In this document: positions 17,319 through 27,131 of the stretch, piece after piece
How positions within the stretch are numbered: position 1 is the stretch's first letter
Layout of the letters: each line of letters opens with the position of its first letter
Position numbers and translations under genes: made by a program
The notes under the pieces: model-generated
Seen by the model: only the letters and a program-made list of their open reading frames with translations
Told to the model about the DNA's origin: nothing
The model's database searches: none
Assembly: GCA_035943635.1 (NCBI GenBank)
Contig: DASZBX010000064.1
Coordinates: forward strand, 1 to 64,000
Length of the DNA stretch: 64,000 nt
From: DASZBX01 sp035943635
GTDB lineage: Bacteria; Actinomycetota; Actinomycetes; Streptomycetales; Catenulisporaceae
Direction of reading: 5' to 3'

Positions 17319-18872
17319 TCAGCGGTGCGCGCCGGGTGGCAGCAGGCTGAGTCCGGGGGGCGGGCCGTGCTCCAGCAGCCGCCAGATCGCCGCGGTGTCC
17401 AGGTGCTCGGCGACCGCGTCGGCCAGCCGGTCGTACTGGGCCGTGCGCGCGGCGGCGAAGTCGGTGTCCGGCGCCGGGGTGAACGCCCGCCCGGTCCGGG
17501 CCGTGGTCCAGGACAGCAGCGCGCGGCGGAACGCGTCGGTCTCCAGCGCGCCGTGCCACAGCGTGCCGATCACGGCGCCCTCGACGCAGCCGTCCAGGGG
17601 CGCGCCCTCGTCGGCTGGCGGGCCGGGATCGTCCGCGCGGAACAGGCTCTGCCCGCCGTGCACGGTCACCGTCCCGTGGTGGATCTCGTACGCCGTGGTC
17701 ACCAGGGCGCCCAGCCCGCGGCCGGCCGGCCGGGCCAGGGTCTTGTCCAGGTCGAACCGGGTGGTCACCGGCAGCAGGCCGAGGCCGTCGACCGAGCCCG
17801 CGCGGCTCTCCACCCGCTCCTCGTCCTCGATCCGCGCGCCGAGCATCTGGTAGCCGCCGCACACGCCCAGAATCGGGCCGCCGGCCGCGGCCCGGGCGGC
17901 CAGCGCCCCGGCGATCCCGCGCTCGCGCAGCCACGCCAGGTCGGCCACCGTGGTCTTGGTCCCGGGCAGCACCACCAAATCCGCCTCGGCGATCCCGCGC
18001 GGGCCGGTGGTGAACGAGACCTCCACCCCGGGCTCCAGCATCAGCGCGTCGATGTCGGTGAAGTTCGAGATCCGGGGCAGCCGGACCACGGCCACCTGCA
18101 GCGGCTCCCGGCCGACCGGCGGCCCGGCGGCCCAGGCCGGGCGCCCGTCCAGGGCCAGCGCGTCCTCGGCGTCCAGCCACACGTCGCGCAGGTACGGCAG
18201 CACGCCGAGCACCGGGCGCCCGGTGAAGCCCTCGACCATCCGCAGGCCGGGGTCCAGCACGGACTGGTCCCCGCGGAACTTGTTCACCACGAACCCGCAG
18301 ACCATCGCCTGGTCCGCGGCGTCGAGCAGGGCCACCGTGCCGTGGAACGCGGCCAGCACCCCGCCGCGGTCGATGTCGCCGACCACCAGCACCGGCAGGT
18401 TCCGGGCCCGGGCCAGGCCCAGGTTGACCAGGTCGTCCGCGCGCAGGTTGATCTCGGCCGGCGAGCCGGCGCCCTCGCTGACCACCACGTCGAAGCGCGA
18501 GCGCAGGTCGTCGTACGCGTCCAGCACGGTGCCCAGCAGCTGCTTCTTCAAGGCCTGATACGACACGGCGCTCGCGGTGGCCAGCGGCCGGCCCATCACC
18601 ACGACCTGGCTCTCCCGGTCCCCGCCCGGCTTGAGCAGTACCGGGTTCATCGCCGCCTCGGCCGGGACCCCGGCCGCGGCCGCCTGCATCGCCTGGGCCC
18701 GGCCGATCTCCGCGCCGCCGGCCGTGACCGCCGAGTTGTTGGACATGTTCTGCGCCTTGAACGGGGCCACCCGCACCCCCTGCCGGGCCAGCCAGCGGCA
18801 CAGCGCCGCGGTCAGCACGCTCTTGCCCGCGTCCGAGGTGGTGCCCGCGATCAGCAGGCCGCCGGTGCGCAT
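17319..18872 (-). CDS. cobQ: Cobyric acid synthase
   Basis: Predicted 517-aa glutamine-dependent amidotransferase that amidates adenosylcobyrinic a,c-diamide to cobyric acid. The N-terminal ATP-binding domain has AGTTSDAGKSVLTAALCRWL at residues 8-27, KAQNMSNNS and GAGSPAEINL. The C-terminal triad-type GATase holds the cysteine in GVCGGYQMLG and the histidine in YEIHHG. Length is normal for CobQ. It stands apart from the other cobalamin genes at 35-42.5 kb and is not in an operon with them. Confidence 0.95.
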   Translation of the reverse strand: MRTGGLLIAGTTSDAGKSVLTAALCRWLARQGVRVAPFKAQNMSNNSAVTAGGAEIGRAQAMQAAAAGVPAEAAMNPVLLKPGGDRESQVVVMGRPLATASAVSYQALKKQLLGTVLDAYDDLRSRFDVVVSEGAGSPAEINLRADDLVNLGLARARNLPVLVVGDIDRGGVLAAFHGTVALLDAADQAMVCGFVVNKFRGDQSVLDPGLRMVEGFTGRPVLGVLPYLRDVWLDAEDALALDGRPAWAAGPPVGREPLQVAVVRLPRISNFTDIDALMLEPGVEVSFTTGPRGIAEADLVVLPGTKTTVADLAWLRERGIAGALAARAAAGGPILGVCGGYQMLGARIEDEERVESRAGSVDGLGLLPVTTRFDLDKTLARPAGRGLGALVTTAYEIHHGTVTVHGGQSLFRADDPGPPADEGAPLDGCVEGAVIGTLWHGALETDAFRRALLSWTTARTGRAFTPAPDTDFAAARTAQYDRLADAVAEHLDTAAIWRLLEHGPPPGLSLLPPGAHR

Positions 18873-19463
18873 CGTCTCGTCAGTGTCCTTCGTTCCCGGG
18901 CGGCCGCGACGGCCGGTGTGCTCTCCCGATCATCCTATCCGGGCCCGCCGGGCGGCTCTAGAAGGGCGGCGACCAGGGCCGCAGCGGCCCCCTCGGCGCG
19001 GCCGGCCGGCGCGCGACCTGCCGGGCGCCGGACACCGGGCCGTTGGCGATCAGCGGGGCGGAACGGTAGGAGTGCGGCCAGGGAACGGCGCAGGGCATCG
19101 CGAGGACCTCTCACGGTCGGTGGCGGATTGCGGGCAGGCGTGACGGAAGGAAGGCAGCACAGGAGTGACTAAGGGCTGTGTCACGCCGCCCCGAACGCCT
19201 TCGAGGCTACCCGGACGGCGCGGGGTCCGCAGGCGGGCGCCGTAACGATTCGGGCGTCATTGCCCTGTCGCCGGGCTCGCCCGGTTTCCCTTTCGGCCGA
19301 AAATATGGTTAGTTGATGTTTGCTAACTAATTCGGCCGCGGGGGCACCACACCGGGCTCCCGGGCGAAGCCGGCCAGGCCGGGCACCGCCACGACGGCGG
19401 CCCGCCGTCCGCCGGCCCGCGACGGCCGCCGGACCGCACTTGACACTTGGTGATGGGCACATC
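18873..19463. other. Divergent intergenic region with MarR-type operator
   Basis: This 591-bp gap between cobQ (leftward) and the MFS transporter (rightward) has no credible gene. The left 350 bp show nothing recognisable. Near 19300 there is an AT-rich island with the operator-like inverted repeat at 19309-19330 and an overlapping TATGGT hexamer, followed by a leader of about 140 nt before the MFS start. Confidence 0.5.
19309..19330. promoter_or_regulatory. Operator-like inverted repeat TTAGTT-N10-AACTAA
   Basis: A 22-bp AT-rich inverted repeat overlaps a -10-like TATGGT (19304-19309) upstream of the MFS gene. MarR regulators encoded next to the exporter they control commonly bind sites of this kind, and the MarR gene at 21460 is the obvious candidate. 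The binding itself is inference. Confidence 0.5.
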
Positions 19464-21449
19464 ATGACAGCCGACCAGAAGGCCGCCTCCGCTTCCGCTC
19501 CGATACCCGGCCACCGCTCCTTCCGCGACGCCATGACCGCGGGCCCCGAACACTCACACTACAAATGGGTGGCGCTGACCAACACCACGCTGGGCATGCT
19601 GCTGGCCACGATCAACAGCTCGATCGTGCTCATCTCGCTCCCGGCCATCTTCAACGGCGTCAAGCTCGACCCGCTGCAGCCGGGCAACGTCAGCTACCTG
19701 CTCTGGATGCTGATGGGCTACATGCTGGTCACCGCGGTCCTGGTGGTCACCCTGGGCCGGATCGGCGACATGTTCGGCCGGGTCAAGGTCTACAACCTCG
19801 GCTTCGCCATTTTCACCGTCTGCTCGGTCATCCTGTCCCTGGACCCGTTCACCGGCTCCCAGGGCGCGCTGTGGCTGATCGGCTGGCGGGTGGTCCAGGC
19901 CGTCGGCGGCGCGATGCTGATGGCCAACTCCGCCGCCATCATCACCGACGCCTTCCCGGCCAAGGAGCGCGGCACCGCGCTCGGCATCAACATCGTCGCC
20001 GCCCTGGCCGGCTCGTTCATCGGCCTGGTGCTCGGCGGGGTGCTGGCCGACTGGAACTGGCGCTCGATCTTCTGGGTGAACGTCCCGATCGGCCTGATCG
20101 GCACCGTCTGGGCCTACAAGTCCCTGCACGAGACCTCGGAACGCCGGCCCGGCAAGATCGACTGGTGGGGCAACCTGTCGTTCGCGATCGGTCTGACCGC
20201 GCTGCTGGCCGCGATCACCTACGGCATCCAGCCCTACGGCGGCCACACCATGGGCTGGACCAACCCGCTGATCATCGCGGGCCTGGTCGGCGGGATCGCG
20301 CTGCTGGCGGTGTTCCTGGTGATCGAGTCCAAGGTGGCCGAGCCGATGTTCCCGCTCTCCCTCTTCCGCAACCGGGTCTTCGCCGGCGGCAACGCGGCGA
20401 TGCTGATGATGTCGGTGGCCCGCGGCGGCCTGCAGTTCATGCTGATCATCTGGCTCCAGGGCATCTGGCTGCCCCTGCACGGCTACAGCTACTCCGAGAC
20501 CCCGCTGTGGGCCGGCATCTACCTCGTCCCGCTCACCATCGGCTTCCTGGTGGCCGGCCCGGCCGCCGGACGCCTGTCCGACCGGCTCGGCGCCCGCGGC
20601 CACACCGGGCAGCTGCAACTGCTGCCCGCGATCGGCATGCTGCTGATGGCCGCGACCTTCGGCGGGATGCTGCTGCTGCCCACCGACTTCAACTACCTCG
20701 CCTTCGCCCTGCTGATCGCGCTCAACGGCCTGGGCTCCGGCCTGTTCTCGGCGCCGAACGCGAACGCGATCATGTCCTCGGTGCCGGCCCACCAGCGCGG
20801 CGCGGCCTCCGGGATGCGGGCCACGTTCCAGAACTCCGGCATGGTGCTGTCCATCGGCCTGTTCTTCTCCCTGATGGTGGTCGGCCTGGCCGGTTCGCTG
20901 CCGACCACCCTGTCCCAGGGCCTGATCGCGCAGAACGTGCCGGCCGCCGCCGCGCACAGCCTGGCCGCGCTGCCCCCGGTCGGCGTGCTGTTCGCCGCGT
21001 TCCTGGGCTACAACCCGATCCAGCACCTGCTGGGCAGCCAGGTCCTCAACAGCATCCCGCCGAAGAACGCCGCGACCCTGACCGGCCAGCAGTTCTTCCC
21101 GCACCTGATCTCCACCCCGTTCCACGACGGCCTGGTCGTGGTGTTCTGGCTGGCGATCATCATGAGCCTGCTGGGCGCGGCCACCTCGTTCATCCGGGCC
21201 CCGCGGTCGGCCGGGCAGGCCGGCCAGCCGGGCGCCGGACCGGGCGAGACTGCCTCGGCCGACGCCGCCGACGCTCCGGTTCCGGCTCTCGTGCCCGCCG
21301 CCGGGTACGAGTCCGGGGCCGAGATCGAGCCCGCGATCCTGGCCGGGGGCGCCCCGGCGGTCGGGCTCGGGGCCGAGCCGCTGAGCGTGGCCGAGCCGCT
21401 CGCGGCGGCCGAGGCCGGAAAACACTCGGACACCGGTTCCGTCCAATAA
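19464..21449 (+). CDS. MFS drug exporter, DHA2 (14-TM) family
   Basis: Predicted 661-aa proton-coupled exporter of the EmrB/QacA type. Motif A (LGRIGDMFGRVKVYNLG) and motif C-like GSFIGLVLGGVLADWNWRSI (DHA2) are present, with about 14 hydrophobic segments. The last 85 residues are a hydrophilic Ala/Pro/Glu-rich tail not usual for the family. The start ATG is at MTADQKAAS, and no strong ribosome site is seen. It is followed after 10 bp by a MarR gene that probably represses it through the operator at 19309-19330. The drug substrate is unknown. Confidence 0.88.
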   Translation: MTADQKAASASAPIPGHRSFRDAMTAGPEHSHYKWVALTNTTLGMLLATINSSIVLISLPAIFNGVKLDPLQPGNVSYLLWMLMGYMLVTAVLVVTLGRIGDMFGRVKVYNLGFAIFTVCSVILSLDPFTGSQGALWLIGWRVVQAVGGAMLMANSAAIITDAFPAKERGTALGINIVAALAGSFIGLVLGGVLADWNWRSIFWVNVPIGLIGTVWAYKSLHETSERRPGKIDWWGNLSFAIGLTALLAAITYGIQPYGGHTMGWTNPLIIAGLVGGIALLAVFLVIESKVAEPMFPLSLFRNRVFAGGNAAMLMMSVARGGLQFMLIIWLQGIWLPLHGYSYSETPLWAGIYLVPLTIGFLVAGPAAGRLSDRLGARGHTGQLQLLPAIGMLLMAATFGGMLLLPTDFNYLAFALLIALNGLGSGLFSAPNANAIMSSVPAHQRGAASGMRATFQNSGMVLSIGLFFSLMVVGLAGSLPTTLSQGLIAQNVPAAAAHSLAALPPVGVLFAAFLGYNPIQHLLGSQVLNSIPPKNAATLTGQQFFPHLISTPFHDGLVVVFWLAIIMSLLGAATSFIRAPRSAGQAGQPGAGPGETASADAADAPVPALVPAAGYESGAEIEPAILAGGAPAVGLGAEPLSVAEPLAAAEAGKHSDTGSVQ

Positions 21450-21459
21450 GGTGGGCAGG

Positions 21460-21891
21460 ATGAGTACAGTGCCCAGCGGCCAGGACGTGGCCAAGCTCCG
21501 GGTGGTCGTCGGCCGGCTGCACCGGCGGTTGGCCCAGCGCAGCAACGGCGAGCTGACCTTCGCCCAGGTCTCGGCTCTGGTCACGGTCGAGAAGCGCGGC
21601 CCGATCCGGCTCGGCGAACTCGCCGCGCGCGAGCAGGTGGCCGCGCCGTCGATGACCCGGACCGCCGCCAGCCTGCTCACCCTCGGGCTGATCGACCGGG
21701 TGCCGGACCCGGACGACGGCCGCTCGTTCCACATCGTGCTGGCCGACGCCGGCCGCGACCTGCTCGACCACGTGCGCTCCGAACGGACCGCGCTGCTGTC
21801 CGAGCGGGTGTCGCGGTTGTCGCAGGACCAGTACGAGAAACTGCTCGCCGCGCTGCCGGTGCTCGAGCAGCTGGCCGAGGAGGACGACTGA
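21460..21891 (+). CDS. MarR-family regulator of the MFS exporter
   Basis: Predicted 143-aa winged-helix repressor (LTFAQVSALVTVEKRG, SMTRTAASLLTLGLIDRVPD, PDDGRSFHIVL). It is co-directional with and 10 bp behind the DHA2 exporter, so most likely its local regulator. The ATG follows AAGGTGG; an in-frame GTG 9 bp upstream is an alternative. Confidence 0.88.
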   Translation: MSTVPSGQDVAKLRVVVGRLHRRLAQRSNGELTFAQVSALVTVEKRGPIRLGELAAREQVAAPSMTRTAASLLTLGLIDRVPDPDDGRSFHIVLADAGRDLLDHVRSERTALLSERVSRLSQDQYEKLLAALPVLEQLAEEDD

Positions 21892-21965
21892 GCCGCGGCG
21901 GCGGGGCCGGCTCGGGCGCCGACCCCGCCGCCGGGCCGGCCGGGACCGGTGCCACACTGGGCCCC

Positions 21966-22319
21966 ATGAGCTCGCAGATCCCCGCCCAGCCGAAGCCCGG
22001 ACCGGCCAAGTCCGGCGCGACGAAGCCCGGCCCGCGGCCCGGCGCGAAGCCCCGGCCCCGGCCGGCTGCGGCCGGTGGCGGCGCCGCTGGTGCCGCTGCT
22101 GCCGTCCGGAAGCCTCAGGACAGCGTGGCCGTGGGCATCGAGTCCACCGGCGGCGAGTCCTCGTTCGCCGAGCCCGGGGTCGAGGAGTGGCCGCCGCGCG
22201 AGTGGCGCGAGACCACCCGCTCGGCCGGCCAGCGCCAGGCGGCGTACGTGGCCCTGGCCATGGTCGCGATGTTCGCGGTCCTGGTGGCCGTGAACATCTG
22301 GGGTGCGAAGAACGGCTGA
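21966..22319 (+). CDS. Small Pro/Ala-rich membrane protein, function unknown
   Basis: Predicted 117-aa protein. The first 45 residues are Pro/Lys/Ala-rich (KPGPAKSGATKPGPRPGAKP). An acidic middle part (GIESTGGESSFAEPGVEEW) follows, and then a single C-terminal transmembrane helix (AYVALAMVAMFAVLVAVNIW). I do not recognise a family. It is tail-anchored by appearance, with the long N-terminus probably cytoplasmic. Confidence 0.6.
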   Translation: MSSQIPAQPKPGPAKSGATKPGPRPGAKPRPRPAAAGGGAAGAAAAVRKPQDSVAVGIESTGGESSFAEPGVEEWPPREWRETTRSAGQRQAAYVALAMVAMFAVLVAVNIWGAKNG

Positions 22320-22412
22320 ACCGGCCGCCGGCCCGCGATTGCCGGTCGATCCACTCCGATTGCCGGGCTGATTCGGTGGCGCCGCGCCATCGCGGCTTGA
22401 TTGCATTCCGGC

Positions 22413-23414
22413 ATGCAGATACGAGAGATCCACCCCGCCGCCGACCCGGCCGCCCTCGCTGCGATCCAGCGGGTGGCCCAGGCGGCCTTCAGCGCGGCGC
22501 TGCCCAACTTCCCGGACGTCGCGCCGGCCCGGCTGCTGCTGGAGACGGCCGACCAGCGCACGTCCGAGGGCGTCTCCCTGGCCGCCTTCGCGCACGGGCA
22601 GACCGGCGTGGTCCTGGGCTACGCGAACCTGCGGTTCGAGCTGACCGACAACCTCGATATGGCCTTCGGCGACCTGTGGGTCGACCCGGCCGCCCGCCGC
22701 CAGGGCGTCGGCTCCGCGCTGCACGCCGAGGCGCTGCAGGCGGTCGCGGCGCGCGAGCGCTCCGTGCTGATGTGGCAGGGCCCGGCGACCGCGGACCCCG
22801 AGGCGTTCGCCGCGTACCACCAGGGCAAGACGGTGGAGAGGGTGACCCGCTCCGTGCTCGACCTGCGCGCGGTCGACCGCGCCCGCTTCGCCGCCCTCGC
22901 CGGCCCGAGCCCCGCGAACGCCGGATACCGAGCCGTCCGCTGGACCGACCACTGCCCGCCCGACTTGGTGGACAACTACTGCGCCGCCCAGTCGGCCATG
23001 CAGGACGCGCCGACCGGGGACAGCGGCTACGAGATCGCGGCCGTCACCCCCGAGAAACTGGCCGCAGGCGAGGACGGCTCGGTCGCGGCCGGCGCCCGGC
23101 GGCACGTCGTGGCCATGGTCGACGAGGCGGGCGAGATCGCCGCGTTCCATTCCTTTTTCAGCTTCCCCGGCGAACCGCGCACGCTTGAGGTGTGGGATAC
23201 CGGCGTGGTGCAAGCCCATCGGGGTCACGGTCTCGGCGTGCGGATCAAGGCCGAGGGCACCATGTGGGCGATGGCGGACTATCCCGAGGCGTACTGGCTG
23301 CAGACGTTCAACAACGCCGACAACGGCCCGATGCTGCGGGTGAACCTCGAGCTGGGGTATGAGGCGTCGGAGGACTGGATCCGGTTCGAGTTCGCTGTGC
23401 CCAATCCGGTATGA
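22413..23414 (+). CDS. GNAT-family N-acetyltransferase, tandem domains
   Basis: Predicted 333-aa protein made of two GNAT folds. The acetyl-CoA loop of the first is RRQGVGSALH, and the second has the related HRGHGLGVRIKAEG. It resembles tandem GNAT proteins in the MshD/Eis-like range, but the substrate is unknown. The ATG at 22413 is chosen; a TTG 12 bp upstream is in frame, and there is no clear ribosome site, so it may be leaderless. Confidence 0.82.
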   Translation: MQIREIHPAADPAALAAIQRVAQAAFSAALPNFPDVAPARLLLETADQRTSEGVSLAAFAHGQTGVVLGYANLRFELTDNLDMAFGDLWVDPAARRQGVGSALHAEALQAVAARERSVLMWQGPATADPEAFAAYHQGKTVERVTRSVLDLRAVDRARFAALAGPSPANAGYRAVRWTDHCPPDLVDNYCAAQSAMQDAPTGDSGYEIAAVTPEKLAAGEDGSVAAGARRHVVAMVDEAGEIAAFHSFFSFPGEPRTLEVWDTGVVQAHRGHGLGVRIKAEGTMWAMADYPEAYWLQTFNNADNGPMLRVNLELGYEASEDWIRFEFAVPNPV

Positions 23415-23517
23415 CGAGCGTAGGGTCCAGGCCTGCGCTGGTGATACCACTCAGGACTCGGTCAGCCTAGTCCGGGGTGCCGGGGCGGTGGCGGTGGCGC
23501 GGGGGAGCGTGGTCGGT

Positions 23518-23990
23518 ATGACGTCGCCCGGGCCGTTCGACGACGACTCGTTCGCCACCTACCCCAGCGCCGAGCCGGTCGGGCCCGGTCGTCCGCCCGA
23601 CTATCGGCCCCGGCATGGCGTACTGGTGGTGAGCCCTGATTCGACCCAGGACACGCTGTACCTCGCGTCGGCGGCCAGCCCGTCCACTGCCTCGGCCCTG
23701 ACCAACGTGATCAAGGCGGCCGTCGGTGCGCAGCACCGCACCGTCGCGGTCCAGGACCTCGTGCCGGTCTCGCCGCATGACAACGGCGGACTGACGGCGT
23801 TCCACCTGGCGGTCGGCTGGACCGTGACCGGGTACCTGATCGCGTCGATGCTCGGCGTGCGCGCTGACCATGGCGATGGAGATCGTGTTCGGCATTGCCG
23901 GGATCGGCCTGCCCATGCTGCTGTTCGTCATCCTGGGAAATCCCGCCGCCGGCACCGACGCCGCCCGCTCGGCCGCCTACTTCGCCGGCG
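23518..23990 (+). pseudogene. Remnant of a multi-TM membrane protein
   Basis: One frame (about 23518-23870) encodes a piece reading VVSPDSTQDTLYLASAASP and ending in FHLAVGWTVTGYLIASMLG. A second frame (from 23870) continues with GIAGIGLPMLLFVILGNPAAG. These are fragments of a membrane protein of the DUF3533/ABC-2-permease-like type. The N-terminal membrane part, the frame and the C-terminus are lost. The coding similarity stops near 23990, where the 3' end of the methyltransferase remnant on the other strand begins. Confidence 0.55.
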
Positions 23991-24932
23991 CGGACACGGC
24001 CCGCACACTCTGTCTTCTGCGGTCTTGTGCCAGTGCGGCAGCCGGGCGGCGTGCACCGCGGCAGTGCTCAGCCTCGGCTCACCGCTGTCGAACCAGGCAG
24101 AGAACTGGCGCGCCGAATCTCGGTCGAACAATGCAGTCGCCTCAGCCACCGCCACCTCGCCCTGAACACCTCGGCGAAGCACGGTGATTGCCGGGTAGGC
24201 CGCCACGTCTTCCGCGAAGGCGTCTACATCATGCATGACGATGCAGTTGTCGACGGCGTATCCGCCGCTGAGGATCTTCTCCCGAAGGCGGTGGCCGTAC
24301 TGGTTGCGCATCCACCGGTCTGCGCAGATGAATGCCAACCGTCCGCCGGGCTTGAACGCCTCCAGCCCGCGCTCATAGAACCCGATGAAGATGTCGGCGC
24401 GCCCGGTCATCGTCGGACACGCCGCCCGATAGGCGGCAAGCAGGTCCGGCGCGAGCTCTTCGATGCGGATATAAGGAGGATTCCCGATGACGATGTCCGC
24501 CTGGGGGTCTCCGAGATCGTCGAGAAGGAAATCGCCCTGATTGATCCAGCCCTTCGCCAGCTTTTCCGCTGTGAGCGGTGGGCATCCGGCATCCGTCAGC
24601 AGCCGGACGGCCAGGGCACGGCAGGTGTCCGCGTGGTCGGGCTGCAGATCAAACGCGGACAAACAGGTGCCGATGTCCTCCCACGGCTGCTCTGGCTTGA
24701 AAGTGGACCGTGCGGCCAGCAGGCGCTCGAGTGCGGGTCCGAGGAACGCGCCCGTCCCGACCGCCGGCTCGACGACGGTGAGCAGTGTGAGGTCTGTGTC
24801 AGGCCGATAGCCGCACTGATCCAAGATCAAGTCGACGACCCATCGCTGGGTGAACACCTCGCCGTAGTTCACCTCCAGATTGCCTGGAGGCGGCGTGACG
24901 TGGCCTTGGGGGTGGTCGAGCATGGTCGGCAT
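23928..24932 (-). pseudogene. 3'-truncated N6-adenine DNA methyltransferase
   Basis: The open frame of 334 codons starts like a type II/Eco57I-type gamma methyltransferase: EPAVGTGAFLGPAL (SAM motif I), VIGNPPYIRIEEL (catalytic NPPY) and a motif near GGRLAFICADRWMRNQYG. Sequence of this kind stops at about residue 308 (RLPHWHKTAED), and the rest is an Arg-rich run read through the neighbouring remnant. The target-recognition half expected after this point is missing, and no endonuclease gene is adjacent. It is probably a decayed restriction-modification gene. Confidence 0.7.
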
Positions 24933-25077
24933 GCGAACAATTTACGGGATGGCACCGACTGGATCGGCCGAGGTCCACGTGAGCTGGCGTTTCTGTGTAT
25001 AGATCATCTGTAATGATTCTTTTTCGGCCGATAACCAGCCTATTTACTCACCCCGGCCGCGTTGTTAGCGTAGAAGG

Positions 25078-25557
25078 ATGGCGCAGGCGCACGATGAGGT
25101 GCATGGCGACGCGGCGATCGAGTCGGCGCTGCAGTCGTTGGTGCGGGAGCTCAGGCAGGCTCGGTTGCACGAGTTTCTGCTCGTGCGGGCCCGGATCGAC
25201 CTGGATCGGGCCGGGGCGGCGGTGTTGCCGGTGCTGAATGAGCAGTCTGCGAGCCTGCGGGTCAGTGAGCTGGCTGAGCGGTTGCACGTGGACACGCCCG
25301 CGGTCAGCCGCAAGGTGCGGCAGCTGGAGCGGGCGGGGCTGGTCGGGCGCAGCGGGGATCAGGCCGACCGGCGGGCCAGCCGGCTCGAGCTGACGGACTC
25401 CGGGCGGGCCGCGATCGACGCGACCCTGCGGGCCCGCCGGGACTGGTTGGCCGAGGTGCTCGGGGAATGGAGCGCGGACGAGCAGGCGGCGCTGGCCCTC
25501 GCGTTGCGCCGGTTCGCGGACGGCGTGGACCGGTACGTCGCGCGACTCGATCCGTGA
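25078..25557 (+). CDS. MarR-family transcriptional regulator
   Basis: Predicted 159-aa winged-helix protein (ARIDLDRAGAAVLPVLNEQ, RVSELAERLHVDTPAVSRKV, DQADRRASRLELTDSG). The DRR wing motif is intact. The ATG directly follows an AGAAGG, so it may be leaderless. The upstream 145 bp is AT-rich for this genome. No adjacent transporter or enzyme gene indicates its target. It is convergent with serB. Confidence 0.85.
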   Translation: MAQAHDEVHGDAAIESALQSLVRELRQARLHEFLLVRARIDLDRAGAAVLPVLNEQSASLRVSELAERLHVDTPAVSRKVRQLERAGLVGRSGDQADRRASRLELTDSGRAAIDATLRARRDWLAEVLGEWSADEQAALALALRRFADGVDRYVARLDP

Positions 25558-25599
25558 GCCATAGCCGGCTCCCGAGCCGAACCCCGGCCCCCGCCCCAC

Positions 25600-26844
25600 T
25601 CACCCGCTGGTAGCCTCCGCGATCTCCTCCCCGGGAATACCCAGCAAGAACAGAATCGTGTCGAGAAAAGGCACATTGACCGCCGTATCAGCCTGCTCAC
25701 GCACAGTCGGCTTGGCATTGAACGCCACGCCCAACCCCGCCGCGGCGAGCATGTCCAGATCATTGGCGCCGTCCCCGATCGCAACCGTCTCCGACAACGG
25801 AACCCCGGCCTGCTCCGCAAAGTCACGCAGCGCCGCAGCCTTACCCGCCCGGTCCACCACCTCGCCGAGCACCCGCCCGGTCAGGCGCCCGTCGACCACC
25901 TCCAAGGTATTCGCCTTGGCGAAATCCAGCTCGAGTTCTGCAGCCAGGGCATCCGTAACCTGCGTGAACCCACCGGACACGATCCCCACCTGATACCCCA
26001 GCCGCTTGAGCGTGCGCACGAGCGTCCGAGCACCAGGCGTATAGCGAACCTCCGCGCGCACCAGATCGAACACGGTCTCCGGCAGCCCGGCCAGCAACGC
26101 AACCCGGGCGTGCAGGGACCCGGCGAAGTCCAACTCCCCGCGCATCGCCGCCTCGGTCACCCGGGCCACCTCGTCCAGGCAACCCGCGTGCCCGGCCAGC
26201 AGTTCGATCACCTCGTCCTGGATCAGGGTCGAGTCCACGTCCATCACCACCAGGTGCTTGGCCCGCCGGGCCAAGCCCGCATGCTGCACCGCGATGTCCA
26301 CCCCGGCCATGCGGGCGGCCGGGGCCAGCACCGCGCGCAGCTCGCCCGGGTCGACCCCGGACACGTCCAGCTCCAGCGCGGTCACCGGGTACTTCGCCAG
26401 CCGCACGATCCGGTCGATGTTCCCCCCGGGCTGGGCGATCAGCCCGGCCACCTGGGCCAGCGCGGCCGGACGCAGCGGCGAGCCGAGCAGGGTGACCCGG
26501 CTGCGCCCGGCCCGGCGCGGCCGGTTGTCGCCGCGGCCCTCGGTGATCTCCACGTCCAGCTTCCACTCCAGCGCCCAGTGGTGCAGGGCCTGGCGCAGCT
26601 CGGTCGGGTCGGCCGGCGCGAGCACCAGCACGCCCAGGGTCAGCCGCCCCCGCAGCACGATCTGCTCCACGTCGACCACGTGCGCGCCGAACGGGGTGAT
26701 CCGCTCGAACAGGGCCGCGGTGACCCCGGGCCGGTCGGCGCCGAACACGGTGACCAGAAGCGTGGGCGGCTCCTCGTCCGGCGGCAGGTCGGGCACGGGC
26801 CGGGACTGGGCCGGGTGGTCGGCGGGGGAGGGCGCGGAGTCCAT
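25600..26844 (-). CDS. serB: Phosphoserine phosphatase
   Basis: Predicted 414-aa enzyme catalysing the last step of serine synthesis. Two ACT-like regulatory domains (residues about 25-180, e.g. LLVTVFGADRPGVTAALFER) precede a HAD phosphatase with VMDVDSTLIQDEVIE (nucleophile Asp), SGGFTQV and GDGANDLDML. Length is that of actinobacterial SerB. The ATG lies 7 bases after a TACCGT hexamer, so it is likely leaderless; a GTG 9 bp earlier is in frame. Confidence 0.92.
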   Translation of the reverse strand: MDSAPSPADHPAQSRPVPDLPPDEEPPTLLVTVFGADRPGVTAALFERITPFGAHVVDVEQIVLRGRLTLGVLVLAPADPTELRQALHHWALEWKLDVEITEGRGDNRPRRAGRSRVTLLGSPLRPAALAQVAGLIAQPGGNIDRIVRLAKYPVTALELDVSGVDPGELRAVLAPAARMAGVDIAVQHAGLARRAKHLVVMDVDSTLIQDEVIELLAGHAGCLDEVARVTEAAMRGELDFAGSLHARVALLAGLPETVFDLVRAEVRYTPGARTLVRTLKRLGYQVGIVSGGFTQVTDALAAELELDFAKANTLEVVDGRLTGRVLGEVVDRAGKAAALRDFAEQAGVPLSETVAIGDGANDLDMLAAAGLGVAFNAKPTVREQADTAVNVPFLDTILFLLGIPGEEIAEATSG

Positions 26845-27131
26845 GGCCGACACGGTACTGGGCCCGGGCCGGGAACAGGCACCGGCGACCACTTCGTGGG
26901 CCGTCTGTGAAGTACCGCACAAGGGTCGGCTGTGACTTCCGCGCATGCCTCCACACGGCCGAGATGAATGGTGCGGATGATGAACATGACACGCAAGTGA
27001 CCACAGGTAGGCATACCTGCGCGTAGGGAACACGACATTCGTGCCCGTACGGTGGAATATGTCTGTGGATTGCGTGACAATCTCCTGGAGGGGTTTCTCA
27101 TCGGGCCAGCAGACCCGCTAGGTTTATGGGC

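Noticed and set aside
19554..23450. Uninterrupted antisense frame of about 1300 codons
   Set aside because: It runs opposite the MFS, MarR, small membrane protein and GNAT genes and consists of His/Arg/Gly/Gln-rich noise produced by GC-rich third positions. The rightward genes have clear motifs.
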